This document shows positions 34,571 to 40,739 of a stretch of DNA of 64,000 nt, in pieces (within the stretch, counting starts at the first letter, position 1; every line of letters starts with the position of its first letter). The stretch spans positions 70,496-134,495 of the forward strand of contig JADKJE010000006.1 of the NCBI GenBank assembly GCA_016722515.1, written 5' to 3'. Below the pieces are notes generated by a model. That model was not told where the DNA came from. It saw nothing but the letters and a program-made list of their open reading frames with translations, and made no database searches. The DNA is from Alphaproteobacteria bacterium (lineage in GTDB: Bacteria; Pseudomonadota; Alphaproteobacteria; Rickettsiales; JADKJE01). Position numbers and translations under genes: made by a program.

Positions 34571-34620
34571 TTGATTTTTGAATAATGTTGCATTATTCTA
34601 TCTAATTAACGATTTTGCAA
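34571..34620. promoter_or_regulatory. Divergent immunity promoters with operator palindrome
   Basis: AATAATG-TTG-CATTATT at 34581-34597 is a perfect 7-bp inverted repeat. Minus-strand promoter: TTGCAA (34620-34615), 17 bases, AATAAT (34597-34592), driving the early genes. Plus-strand candidate: TTGATT (34571-34576), 17 bases, TATTCT (34594-34599), driving the repressor. The palindrome overlaps both -10 elements, so one bound repressor could silence both directions. Confidence 0.6.
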
Positions 34621-34645
34621 TAGAGAATTACAACCGAGGATATTT

Positions 34646-35164
34646 ATGGCTAGGGGTGGCGCACGAACTGGAGCAGGTCGACCCAAAGGAACAGGTAAAT
34701 ACGGTGAGAAAACTATTACTGTACGGATACCCGCAAGCATGGATGATGCGGTAAAAGATTTCGTAGAAAACCAAGGGTGGCAAATCCCTTTGTATGCAAG
34801 CAAAGTTGCGGCTGGTAGCCCTTGTTGGGGCGATGACCATGTGGGCGACACACTAAATCTTTCTGAATGTTTGGTGCGCGATCCTGCAAAAACCTTCTGC
34901 GTCCAGGCATTTGGCGATTCAATGATTAATGCTGGAATTGAGCCAGATGATATTCTGGTGGTGGATAGCGGCCTTGAGGCAAAGAACGGCAACATTGTTG
35001 TCGCGGCGGTTGATGGTGATTTAACTGTAAAACGACTGCATAAAACCAAAAATGCGCTGTCTTTGATGCCCGAGAACGATAATTATCGTCCCATTGAAAT
35101 TGGTGCGGACACTGGCTTTCAAATCTGGGGTGTTGTGACCCGAATTATCAAAGCTGCGGTTTAG
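34646..35164 (+). CDS. Self-cleaving repressor: RHH-like N-terminus plus S24 peptidase
   Basis: 172 residues. The N-terminus has a basic GRP-type segment (ARTGAGRPKGTGKYG) followed by TITVRIPASMDDAVKDFVEN, a ribbon-helix-helix-like DNA-binding pattern. The C-terminal LexA/UmuD-type peptidase has the Ala-Gly cleavage site (KVAAGSP), Ser in FGDSMINAG and Lys in GDLTVKRL. DNA damage would trigger self-cleavage and prophage induction. It differs from usual CI/LexA repressors, which use a three-helix HTH, and from UmuD, as no umuC is nearby. It faces the early operon across a palindromic operator. Confidence 0.82.
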   Translation: MARGGARTGAGRPKGTGKYGEKTITVRIPASMDDAVKDFVENQGWQIPLYASKVAAGSPCWGDDHVGDTLNLSECLVRDPAKTFCVQAFGDSMINAGIEPDDILVVDSGLEAKNGNIVVAAVDGDLTVKRLHKTKNALSLMPENDNYRPIEIGADTGFQIWGVVTRIIKAAV

Positions 35165-35567
35165 AAAATCCGAACCAACCGCGCTGTTCCGTCCATGCTT
35201 CAGGGAATGGCTTCAATAGTTCCGTGGTAGTGAGTGTGCGCGGCTGCATGCCATTGAGAATGGATTCCTTAATGTCAGGGGCTAGATAATTCACGCGCAT
35301 CACCCGTGCCAGATAGGATTTATTTATCTCCAGTTTTTCCGCCAATTCATCGAGTGATTTATATTTGCTGGTTTCAAAATGCTTGCGCCATTTATAAGCG
35401 CGAACCAGTACCTTGATGAGCGAATTGTCTTGATGTGGCTTGGCTTCAAAAACAGCGTTGTCACCATTGGGAGAGAGTATCAATTTTCTGCCGCCGCGCC
35501 GTTTCACCGCGAAGGGGATATGGATATTGATGACCCCGTTACCGAGATATTCCATGTTTTTGCTCAT
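35148..35567 (-). CDS. ParB/KorB-like HTH protein next to the recombinase
   Basis: 139 residues. The core SLDELAEKLEINKSYLARVM and NYLAPDIKESILNGMQPRTL match the HTH of ParB-like accessory proteins found after large serine recombinases in alphaproteobacterial prophages. It overlaps the recombinase gene by four bases, so both are made together. A directionality or DNA-binding helper role for recombination is likely. Its 3' end overlaps the repressor gene tail-to-tail by 17 bases. Confidence 0.75.
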   Translation of the reverse strand: MSKNMEYLGNGVINIHIPFAVKRRGGRKLILSPNGDNAVFEAKPHQDNSLIKVLVRAYKWRKHFETSKYKSLDELAEKLEINKSYLARVMRVNYLAPDIKESILNGMQPRTLTTTELLKPFPEAWTEQRGWFGFSKPQL

Positions 35568-36907
35568 GCCATTTCCTTTTCTGCCTGAAGTGCGCGTACA
35601 TGCGTTACCAGCGAGCCGACACCGCCTGCACGGATGCGGACATCAACGCCATTTTTTCCTACAATCACACGCTCGACCAGCAGTTTGACAATGCGCTCCT
35701 GTTCCCTTGGAAACAGTTCATCCCAAATGCGGTCAATGTCGGTAAATGCTTCGCGGATATGAAATTCTTTGATGTTGGTGTCATGCTCCCGTGCTTGTTC
35801 CCACACCCTGACAATCATTTCTGGTGTTTTGAATAATGCCTTTAGCTGCCCGAACACGATGCTTTCAATTTCACCTGCAGGGACGTTGCCGACGGGGCAA
35901 GTGCCGCATGATTTTTTCATGACGGCGTTCGGGCTGTAATAGCGGTAGAGTTTGCCGTTCTTGCGCGTGTGTGTAGGTGTCATGCCAGAGTCGCAACCTG
36001 AGCACCGCATCACGCTTTTCAGCAGGGCGGAGGGAATGTGGTGGTTTTGGATTTTGCGGATATGCGGATCAATCGCTTTTATCGCCTGCGTTTTATCCCA
36101 TATTTCTCGGTCAATAATTCCCTGATGTAAGCCAGGGTAGTATTGCCCTTTGTGACCAATGTCGCCGATATAAACTCGGTTGCCCAATATTTTATAAAGG
36201 GTTCCTTTATCAAGGTAACGGCCTTCTTTCGTTCTGCCGCTCTGGCTGAGATAGGTTTTACTGCGGTAGCCTGTTTTGCGTAACTCAAGCACCAAGTCGG
36301 TGACTGAGCCAATTTCCGCGAACCGTGCGAAGATGTGCTGCACTGCCTTAGCTTCGGCTTCGTTAATCACCAGTTTGCGGTCAATGATGTCGTATCCCAG
36401 CGGCGGTACACCGCCCATCCACATGCCTTTCTTTTTGGAAGCGGCAAACTTATCGCGGATGCGTTCGCCTGTGACCTCACGCTCAAACTGCGCGAATGAA
36501 AGCAGGACGTTCAGCATCAGCCGTCCCATGGAGGTGGTGGTGTTAAATTGCTGGGTCACGGAAACGAAGGATACGTTCCGCCTGTCAAAAACTTCAATCA
36601 GCTTGGAAAAATCCGTAAGCGAGCGTGTCAGGCGGTCGATTTTATAAACCACCACCACATCCACTTTGCCATCCTCAATATCCTTCATCAACCGCTTGAG
36701 GGCTGGGCGTTCAATCGACCCGCCGCTGAAACCGCCATCATCGTAATTGTCGGCAACCAGTGTCCAGCCTTCATGGCGTTGTGAAATAACGAAGGCTTCA
36801 CCAGCTTCGCGCTGTGCATCCAGCGAATTGAATTCTTGTTCTAACCCTTCCTCATGTGATTTACGGGTATAGACCGCCGCGCGGATTCTTTTCTTTGTTT
36901 CAAGCAT
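35564..36907 (-). CDS. Large serine recombinase (prophage integrase)
   Basis: 447 residues. Resolvase domain: AAVYTRKSHEEGLEQEFNSL (catalytic Ser17) and VVYKIDRLTRSLTDF. The Recombinase domain covers about 165-270 (GMWMGGVPPLGYDIIDRKLV). A zinc ribbon near 290-345 (MRCSGCDSGM and SCGTCPVG) is followed by a coiled coil. It catalyses integration and, with a directionality factor, excision. It overlaps DUF2924 by eight bases and the ParB-like gene by four. Confidence 0.95.
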   Translation of the reverse strand: MLETKKRIRAAVYTRKSHEEGLEQEFNSLDAQREAGEAFVISQRHEGWTLVADNYDDGGFSGGSIERPALKRLMKDIEDGKVDVVVVYKIDRLTRSLTDFSKLIEVFDRRNVSFVSVTQQFNTTTSMGRLMLNVLLSFAQFEREVTGERIRDKFAASKKKGMWMGGVPPLGYDIIDRKLVINEAEAKAVQHIFARFAEIGSVTDLVLELRKTGYRSKTYLSQSGRTKEGRYLDKGTLYKILGNRVYIGDIGHKGQYYPGLHQGIIDREIWDKTQAIKAIDPHIRKIQNHHIPSALLKSVMRCSGCDSGMTPTHTRKNGKLYRYYSPNAVMKKSCGTCPVGNVPAGEIESIVFGQLKALFKTPEMIVRVWEQAREHDTNIKEFHIREAFTDIDRIWDELFPREQERIVKLLVERVIVGKNGVDVRIRAGGVGSLVTHVRALQAEKEMA

Positions 36908-37352
36908 GGCGGTAATCCTTCATTCGTTTGAGTCCGAAGAAAACCAATCCGTTCCAGCGCGTGCCAGTTATCTTGCGTGCGATTGCCGAGAGGCTTGTGT
37001 ACCGCTGGCCTTTATATTCGAAGCCATCCTCAAGGACGGCAACATGGTGTTCATGCCCATTCCATTCACGCATGAGCCGTGTGCCAGTAGCGGGGCGATG
37101 CACTTCAAGCCGCTTGCGTTCCTTTGCTGGTTTATCCAGGTCGCGTTCACAGAGGGCAGACAGTCGCTTATCGACTCGGCTGCTATCAACCCCGAAGGCA
37201 ACCTCCTGAATGCGGTAAGCGAGCCGTTTTACATAGTAGGGTTTGTTGAATGGAGGTGGATCGCTGCGATACAATTCCTTCCACATTTTCTTAAGCTCAG
37301 GCGCACCCATTTTTGGTAGAGCCGCAACCTGTGCCAGTACGTTGTTATTCAT
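36900..37352 (-). CDS. DUF2924 protein
   Basis: 150 residues: ELKKMWKELYRSDPPPFNKP, then YYVKRLAYRIQEVAFG and the C-terminal HVAVLEDGFEYKGQRYTSLS, IARKITGTRWNGLVFFGL. This is the DUF2924 pattern, regularly encoded upstream of serine recombinases in alphaproteobacterial prophages. The end resembles a DNA-binding RAMA-type module. It is probably an integration partner; function unproved. Overlaps on both sides by eight bases. Confidence 0.85.
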   Translation of the reverse strand: MNNNVLAQVAALPKMGAPELKKMWKELYRSDPPPFNKPYYVKRLAYRIQEVAFGVDSSRVDKRLSALCERDLDKPAKERKRLEVHRPATGTRLMREWNGHEHHVAVLEDGFEYKGQRYTSLSAIARKITGTRWNGLVFFGLKRMKDYRHA

Positions 37353-37542
37353 GGTGTTTCTCCGTTTTGGTTACGGTTACACACATGCTTCTGGTTGGCA
37401 CGAAGTCCAGTGGAAGTTCTCCAGAAGGCGCAGATTTACTCTGTTTCTGACGTTCTTTGAAACGGATGATGCCTGCCGCAAGTATTCCTGCGACTTCGCT
37501 TAATCTTTGTTCATCCGTTAATGTATCGATGTTTTTTTCCAT
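37345..37542 (-). CDS. Small conserved protein at the start of the integration operon
   Basis: 65 residues from the ATG at 37542 (MEKNIDTLTDEQRLSEVAGI). A short helical opening, then ILAAGIIRFKERQKQ and a basic tail. The same layout sits upstream of DUF2924 in related prophages. The longer frame extends over structured intergenic DNA with no ribosome site and is rejected. It may regulate the module. Weak Shine-Dalgarno. Confidence 0.6.
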   Translation of the reverse strand: MEKNIDTLTDEQRLSEVAGILAAGIIRFKERQKQSKSAPSGELPLDFVPTRSMCVTVTKTEKHHE

Positions 37543-37873
37543 GCTGCCAGAATACTTCTGACTGCTGAAATCAACAACCCCGCACATATTGGAAGAAGCC
37601 AGTATATCTATGAAATGCTGTGAGAAATTGGAGATGCAACGCACATCTGAAATCACGAATTCCGAAAACAAGGAATTACGGGCGATTAAGCTGTGTACTT
37701 GTGCGGTGACAGGTGCACAGCCCGCAGAGAACATTTGGCAGGAGAGAGGGTTTCTTCGGGGAGTTTCAGGATTTGGAGGAAATGGGTAAGTACACAGCTA
37801 TGACCTGAAAAGGTCGCACAGCGTGGGGACTTTTGGAACATTCACCCGCAACGGAGAATTTCCAAAAGCAGTT
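37543..37873. other. Prophage-island junction with inverted repeats
   Basis: No gene supported. Two hairpins stand out: GACCT-GAAA-AGGTC at 37802-37815, and CTTTTGGAA (37830-37838) with TTCCAAAAG (37860-37868), loop 21. They lie between the integration operon and the island end; they could be the serine-recombinase attachment region or transcription stops. Confidence 0.45.
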
Positions 37874-37889
37874 AATGGCGGTGGGGTGA
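37874..37889. other. Candidate left attachment site of the tRNA-Ser island
   Basis: AATGGCGGTGGGGTGA matches AATGGCGGATGGGGTGA at 52006-52022, covering the tRNA-Ser 3' end with CCA, except for one missing base. It is followed 60 bases later by integrase-arm-like sites, as expected of an attL. Confidence 0.6.
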
Positions 37890-37948
37890 CGGACATATTC
37901 AAGGATTAAGTTGTTGATTTATTGCGTTTGTTGCTGTTATTTTATTTT

Positions 37949-38040
37949 TAGATGCCCCCATAAGTGCCCCCCAATATTTAAACTAATTCGCTGTAGAACT
38001 TTTAAAATGCAAATGCCCTATCCTATAAGTACCCCCAATC
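37949..38040. repeat. Left arm-type integrase sites
   Basis: AGATGCCCCCA at 37950-37960 and AAGTGCCCC at 37962-37970 match 51872-51892 almost exactly in the same orientation. Weaker copies, ATGCCCTA and AGTACCCCC, follow at 38012 and 38028. They form the inner arm of the left island end. Confidence 0.55.
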
Positions 38041-38058
38041 AAGTGCTAAAAAGAATAT

Positions 38059-38820
38059 TTAAAATAATTTTCCTTGCCTAAGGGCATGTTGAATGCCCAC
38101 ATCGGTTTGAACTTGTTCTATAACATGCTGCATATTGGCACGATGAGTTATTTTGCTTTTTGCTAATCTTTGTGCTCCTAATCCAAGCAATATTTTATTT
38201 CCTTTCGCATCATGGGTCATATCTTCATATTCGGCTACGAACAGGGGTAATCCCATTTTAAGAGTTTCCATACCTGCATTCATAGTGCCGCCCTTTTCAC
38301 CTGCTTCTATTACTATCATCACTCGACTTAAAGCAATAATAAGTTGATTTCTGGTCATAGCTCTAAATGCTTTCCATGGGTCATTTGGCTCAAATTGGCT
38401 AATTATTAATATACGTTGCCAATCCCAAACAGACTTTAATTCGTTCTTAATTTTGAAATGATCTATCCCTTCAGGAATAACAATAATTGTGCTTCCTCCG
38501 GCTTTTAAGCTGTTGAAATGCGCTTCTATATCGACTCCAGTTGCGTTTCCAGATATAACAATAATATGATTATTTGCTGCCTGTTCTGCGCAATCCTTAG
38601 CAGTCTCAATTCCTTTGAGACTTGCTTTTCTAGATCCACAAAAACCAATGCTTTGTGGTTTAAGTAGTTCTATATTACCTATTAAATAAAGAAATTTAGG
38701 AGCTTTTGCTCCCATAATTATTTTAATGCGTTCAGGGTATAAAACATCATCGAGGCTAATTTTAATTGGCCTTGGGATAAAAGTTTTATCTGTGATAGGA
38801 CCCATATTTATCATTTTCAT
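38059..38820 (-). CDS. DprA/Smf-like Rossmann protein (SLOG fold)
   Basis: 253 residues. The DprA core is clear: IGFCGSRKASLKGIETAKDC, VISGNATGVDIEAHFNSLKA, GGSTIIVIPEGIDHF, AFRAMTRNQLIIALSRVMIV and IEAGEKGGTMNAGMETLKMG. Classical DprA loads RecA on incoming DNA; this short form has no C-terminal winged helix. It is AT-rich, coupled by ATGA to the phosphoribosyltransferase gene, and lies in an island next to restriction genes. SLOG proteins in such settings often bind nucleotide or nucleic-acid signals, so a defence sensor role is plausible but inferred. Confidence 0.85.
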   Translation of the reverse strand: MKMINMGPITDKTFIPRPIKISLDDVLYPERIKIIMGAKAPKFLYLIGNIELLKPQSIGFCGSRKASLKGIETAKDCAEQAANNHIIVISGNATGVDIEAHFNSLKAGGSTIIVIPEGIDHFKIKNELKSVWDWQRILIISQFEPNDPWKAFRAMTRNQLIIALSRVMIVIEAGEKGGTMNAGMETLKMGLPLFVAEYEDMTHDAKGNKILLGLGAQRLAKSKITHRANMQHVIEQVQTDVGIQHALRQGKLF

Positions 38821-39668
38821 AAATTATCTGTATCACGTAATGTTTTAACAATACTTAATCCGTAGATTGCTGATGCACCGGCCTGCTGTAATTTCATAGC
38901 TACAAACTGAATAGTTATGCCAGATTGATATTTATCATCTATTAAAATAATGGTTTTTCCTTTTAAATTTGGTCCAGTGGCTGAATCATAATATAATCCT
39001 GTACTTTCCCAGACATCCCATTTTTGGTCTAGTGAAGATTCTTTTATTGAAGATTTTGAAGAATGAAATCTAAAGTTTGATGTTATATCCAGTTTATTTA
39101 AATTATTACTAATATTTGAAACAAGAGTGCTGGGTAAATCGAAAGTTTTATCTGGTGAAGGGGGGATGGCACAAATAAAATCTGCGTTCTTATAAAAAGG
39201 GAGAGAGGAAATCGTATCTTGAATAAGAGTAGTCAAATTTTTAATAGCTTGAAGGTCCTGAGAATGTTTAGCCTGATTTTCAAGTTTCCCAATATCAGTA
39301 TGAGTATGATTTTCCTGAAGGTTAAGTCCTAGGGCTATTGAAAGTGAAAGTGTGTCTCTGAGGAATATTCTAGTTCCTTGTCGCTCTTCCCATTCTTTAA
39401 TTTTATTCAATTCTTGCTCGTTTTCAATATTTAAGTAATAGTTCTCGAAAGTGTTACTATAGGAAAGTTTTAGATCAGTCATTGCTTCGAATATAGGGCC
39501 TATTGATTCAATAAAAGAAATAGAAAACGATTTCTTGCTATTCTTTTTTTTGTCCTGAATTCCACTATAAGTAGAAAAACATTTGCGTTTTGGAGTTAAA
39601 GATTGAACTTTAAGCACATTTTCTTTCGTAATATTTTTTGAATCAAGGATCTTTGTTGATTTAATCAT
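38817..39668 (-). CDS. ComF-like phosphoribosyltransferase-domain protein
   Basis: 283 residues. The C-terminal third has the PRPP-loop motif KGKTIILIDDKYQSGITIQF, followed by VAMKLQQAGASAIYGLSIVK, as in ComF-type phosphoribosyltransferases. Residues 1-180 are polar and Asn/Ser/Lys-rich without a recognised domain (IGPIFEAMTDLKLSYSNTFE), perhaps a target-binding part. AGAGGAC precedes the ATG. It is the first gene of a two-gene AT-rich operon with the DprA-like protein, divergent from the leader RNA at 39842. A base- or nucleotide-modifying effector is possible. Confidence 0.8.
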   Translation of the reverse strand: MIKSTKILDSKNITKENVLKVQSLTPKRKCFSTYSGIQDKKKNSKKSFSISFIESIGPIFEAMTDLKLSYSNTFENYYLNIENEQELNKIKEWEERQGTRIFLRDTLSLSIALGLNLQENHTHTDIGKLENQAKHSQDLQAIKNLTTLIQDTISSLPFYKNADFICAIPPSPDKTFDLPSTLVSNISNNLNKLDITSNFRFHSSKSSIKESSLDQKWDVWESTGLYYDSATGPNLKGKTIILIDDKYQSGITIQFVAMKLQQAGASAIYGLSIVKTLRDTDNL

Positions 39669-39808
39669 ATGTCCTCTGGTGATAGCAAAATTCTAACGTA
39701 CTGTATCAATTGCCTGGAAAAAAACAAGGCGTTAATAGGCAAGTAAATGTAAGACGTAAAAAACTGCCTAGACTGATAAAGGTTGTTTTAATGACCCAAC
39801 ATGCCCAA

Positions 39809-39836
39809 TTGAAAAATCTCCATTCCCTGTTAAGAT
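39809..39836 (+). promoter_or_regulatory. Sigma-70-type promoter of the leader RNA
   Basis: TTGAAA at 39809-39814 and TAAGAT at 39831-39836 are 16 bases apart, predicting a start near 39843. It reads away from the PRTase/DprA operon and into the structured RNA. Confidence 0.6.
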
Positions 39837-39946
39837 AAAACTGGTTTGTCCACTCGGACGACTGGGGCGTTAGAACCTCTCGACTACCGGATAATGATCC
39901 GACTATTACGTTGCTTCTCGGCTATTTAGGACCGGGAGGCGGCGGT

Positions 39947-40036
39947 ATGTCCAGAACCTCACGGTTTAAAAACCGTCGCGGTCGTGTAGTTGCGACTTCT
40001 AAACTCCCGGTCACCAGAGAAGGACATCTCTGGTGA
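39947..40036 (+). CDS. 29-residue arginine-rich leader ORF
   Basis: Begins MSRTSRFKNRRGRVVATSKL and ends EGHLW; 6 Arg and 2 Lys in 29 residues. GGGAGG sits 7 bases before the ATG, an ideal ribosome site, and the stop at 40034-40036 coincides with the 3' edge of the terminator stem. Ribosomes reading it would cover the terminator, and its own Shine-Dalgarno pairs with a segment within the ORF. This is the architecture of leader-peptide control or of a tightly hidden small toxin mRNA. Translation is likely but unproved. Confidence 0.55.
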   Translation: MSRTSRFKNRRGRVVATSKLPVTREGHLW

Positions 40037-40044
40037 CTTTTTTT
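40012..40044 (+). terminator. Strong Rho-independent terminator of the leader RNA
   Basis: CACCAGAGA, loop AGGACA, TCTCTGGTG, then AC and seven T (40038-40044). Nine perfect base pairs make it strong. It lies between the leader RNA and the gene at 40068, so that gene depends on read-through or another promoter. Confidence 0.92.
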
Positions 40045-40067
40045 ATGGGCGTTTGGGAGGAGCGAAT

Positions 40068-40520
40068 ATGGTGTATCGGCAGGAAAAGCAGGATGAAAAT
40101 CCCTGTATTATCGTTTATCAGGGAATGAATTTTCCGTTGAGGGAATTTCCTAATTTGAGTGAAGCCCTATTTATCAATAAAACCATCAGTCATTGGTTTA
40201 TCAGCGATGATCTCATTATGAAATGGGTGATCGTGTGCGATTCCGTTTCCATGATCGAACATCATCGTCATAATTTAATGCATTGGTTCTTTTATCAGCT
40301 AAAAATGAAAGGGAAAGGGGAGTCCATGGAGGCCATTGAAAAACGGATTAATGACAAGGTGCATTTCATCCTTTCCCAAACGCCGATCCCGCTTCCCATA
40401 GACATATTTAAAAATCACATTGCAGCTGTGCTAGCGCCTGAACAAGCAGTGATTATTATTCATCCGTGGGAGGGGTTTTTGGAGAAGTTGATGAACTGTA
40501 GCACTATAACGAGCGATTAA
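40068..40520 (+). CDS. Unknown 150-residue protein behind the leader RNA
   Basis: Start MVYRQEKQDENPCIIVYQGM, with GGGAGGAG 7 bases upstream; a longer frame from 39990 (TTG) runs through the terminator and is rejected. It has a beta-rich first half (HWFISDDLIMKWVIVCDSVS), then a His-rich helix (MIEHHRHNLMHWFFYQL) and a hydrophobic end (PEQAVIIIHPWEGF). No recognised family. It lies 24 bases after a terminator and on the same strand as the 40583 small gene. It could be controlled by the leader. Confidence 0.7.
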   Translation: MVYRQEKQDENPCIIVYQGMNFPLREFPNLSEALFINKTISHWFISDDLIMKWVIVCDSVSMIEHHRHNLMHWFFYQLKMKGKGESMEAIEKRINDKVHFILSQTPIPLPIDIFKNHIAAVLAPEQAVIIIHPWEGFLEKLMNCSTITSD

Positions 40521-40582
40521 ATCAATATTAACCAAGTGATGATTAAGTTCTTTAGTAAATAAAGAATTTAGGAGCATTGTGT

Positions 40583-40726
40583 ATGACTAGCAAAAAAGGA
40601 CCACCTAATTATAGAAGTTCAGTAACGGGCAATTTTGTGACAGAAGATTATGCCAAGAAACACCCCAAAACAACGCAGAAGGAACATAATCGCCCCCCTT
40701 CTAAACCTAAAAAACCAAAGAAGTAA
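40583..40726 (+). CDS. 47-residue basic small protein
   Basis: Begins MTSKKGPPNYRSSVTGNFVT, then EDYAKKHPKTTQKEHNRPPS, and ends in a Lys/Pro tail. The YRSSVTGNFVT...YAKKHPKTT pattern recurs in small proteins of mobile elements, often labelled only as hypothetical. AGGAGC is 8 bases before the ATG. It is convergent to hsdR, ending 13 bases before its stop. Function unknown. Confidence 0.72.
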   Translation: MTSKKGPPNYRSSVTGNFVTEDYAKKHPKTTQKEHNRPPSKPKKPKK

Positions 40727-40739
40727 TAAAACTAGAACT

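Larger units (their letters stand above)
39842..40044 (+). ncRNA. Structured leader RNA or small RNA with own promoter and terminator
   Basis: About 200 nt. Hairpins visible: GTCC/GGAC (39848-39859), CGGAT/ATCCG around 39889-39902, ACGGTTT/AAACCGT (39961-39976), and a long-range ACCGGGAG (39931-39938) with CTCCCGGT (40004-40011). The last one sequesters the Shine-Dalgarno of an internal ORF. It ends in a terminator 24 bases before the gene at 40068, so it may act as an attenuator or as an independent RNA. I recognise no named RNA family. Confidence 0.65.

Noticed and set aside
34646..35164. UmuD of DNA polymerase V
   Set aside because: It has an added basic RHH-like domain, faces a palindromic operator, and no umuC is nearby.
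38059..38820. Chromosomal competence gene dprA
   Set aside because: Short, without the C-terminal winged helix, AT-rich and coupled to a PRTase inside an island.
39842..40044. 6S RNA, tmRNA, SRP RNA or retron msr-msd
   Set aside because: No long end-to-end hairpin, no tag or tRNA-like ends, no GGAAGCAG-type loop, and no reverse transcriptase gene nearby.
39990..40067. N-terminal extension of the 40068 gene from a TTG
   Set aside because: It runs through the terminator and has no ribosome site; ATG 40068 has GGGAGGAG at good spacing.
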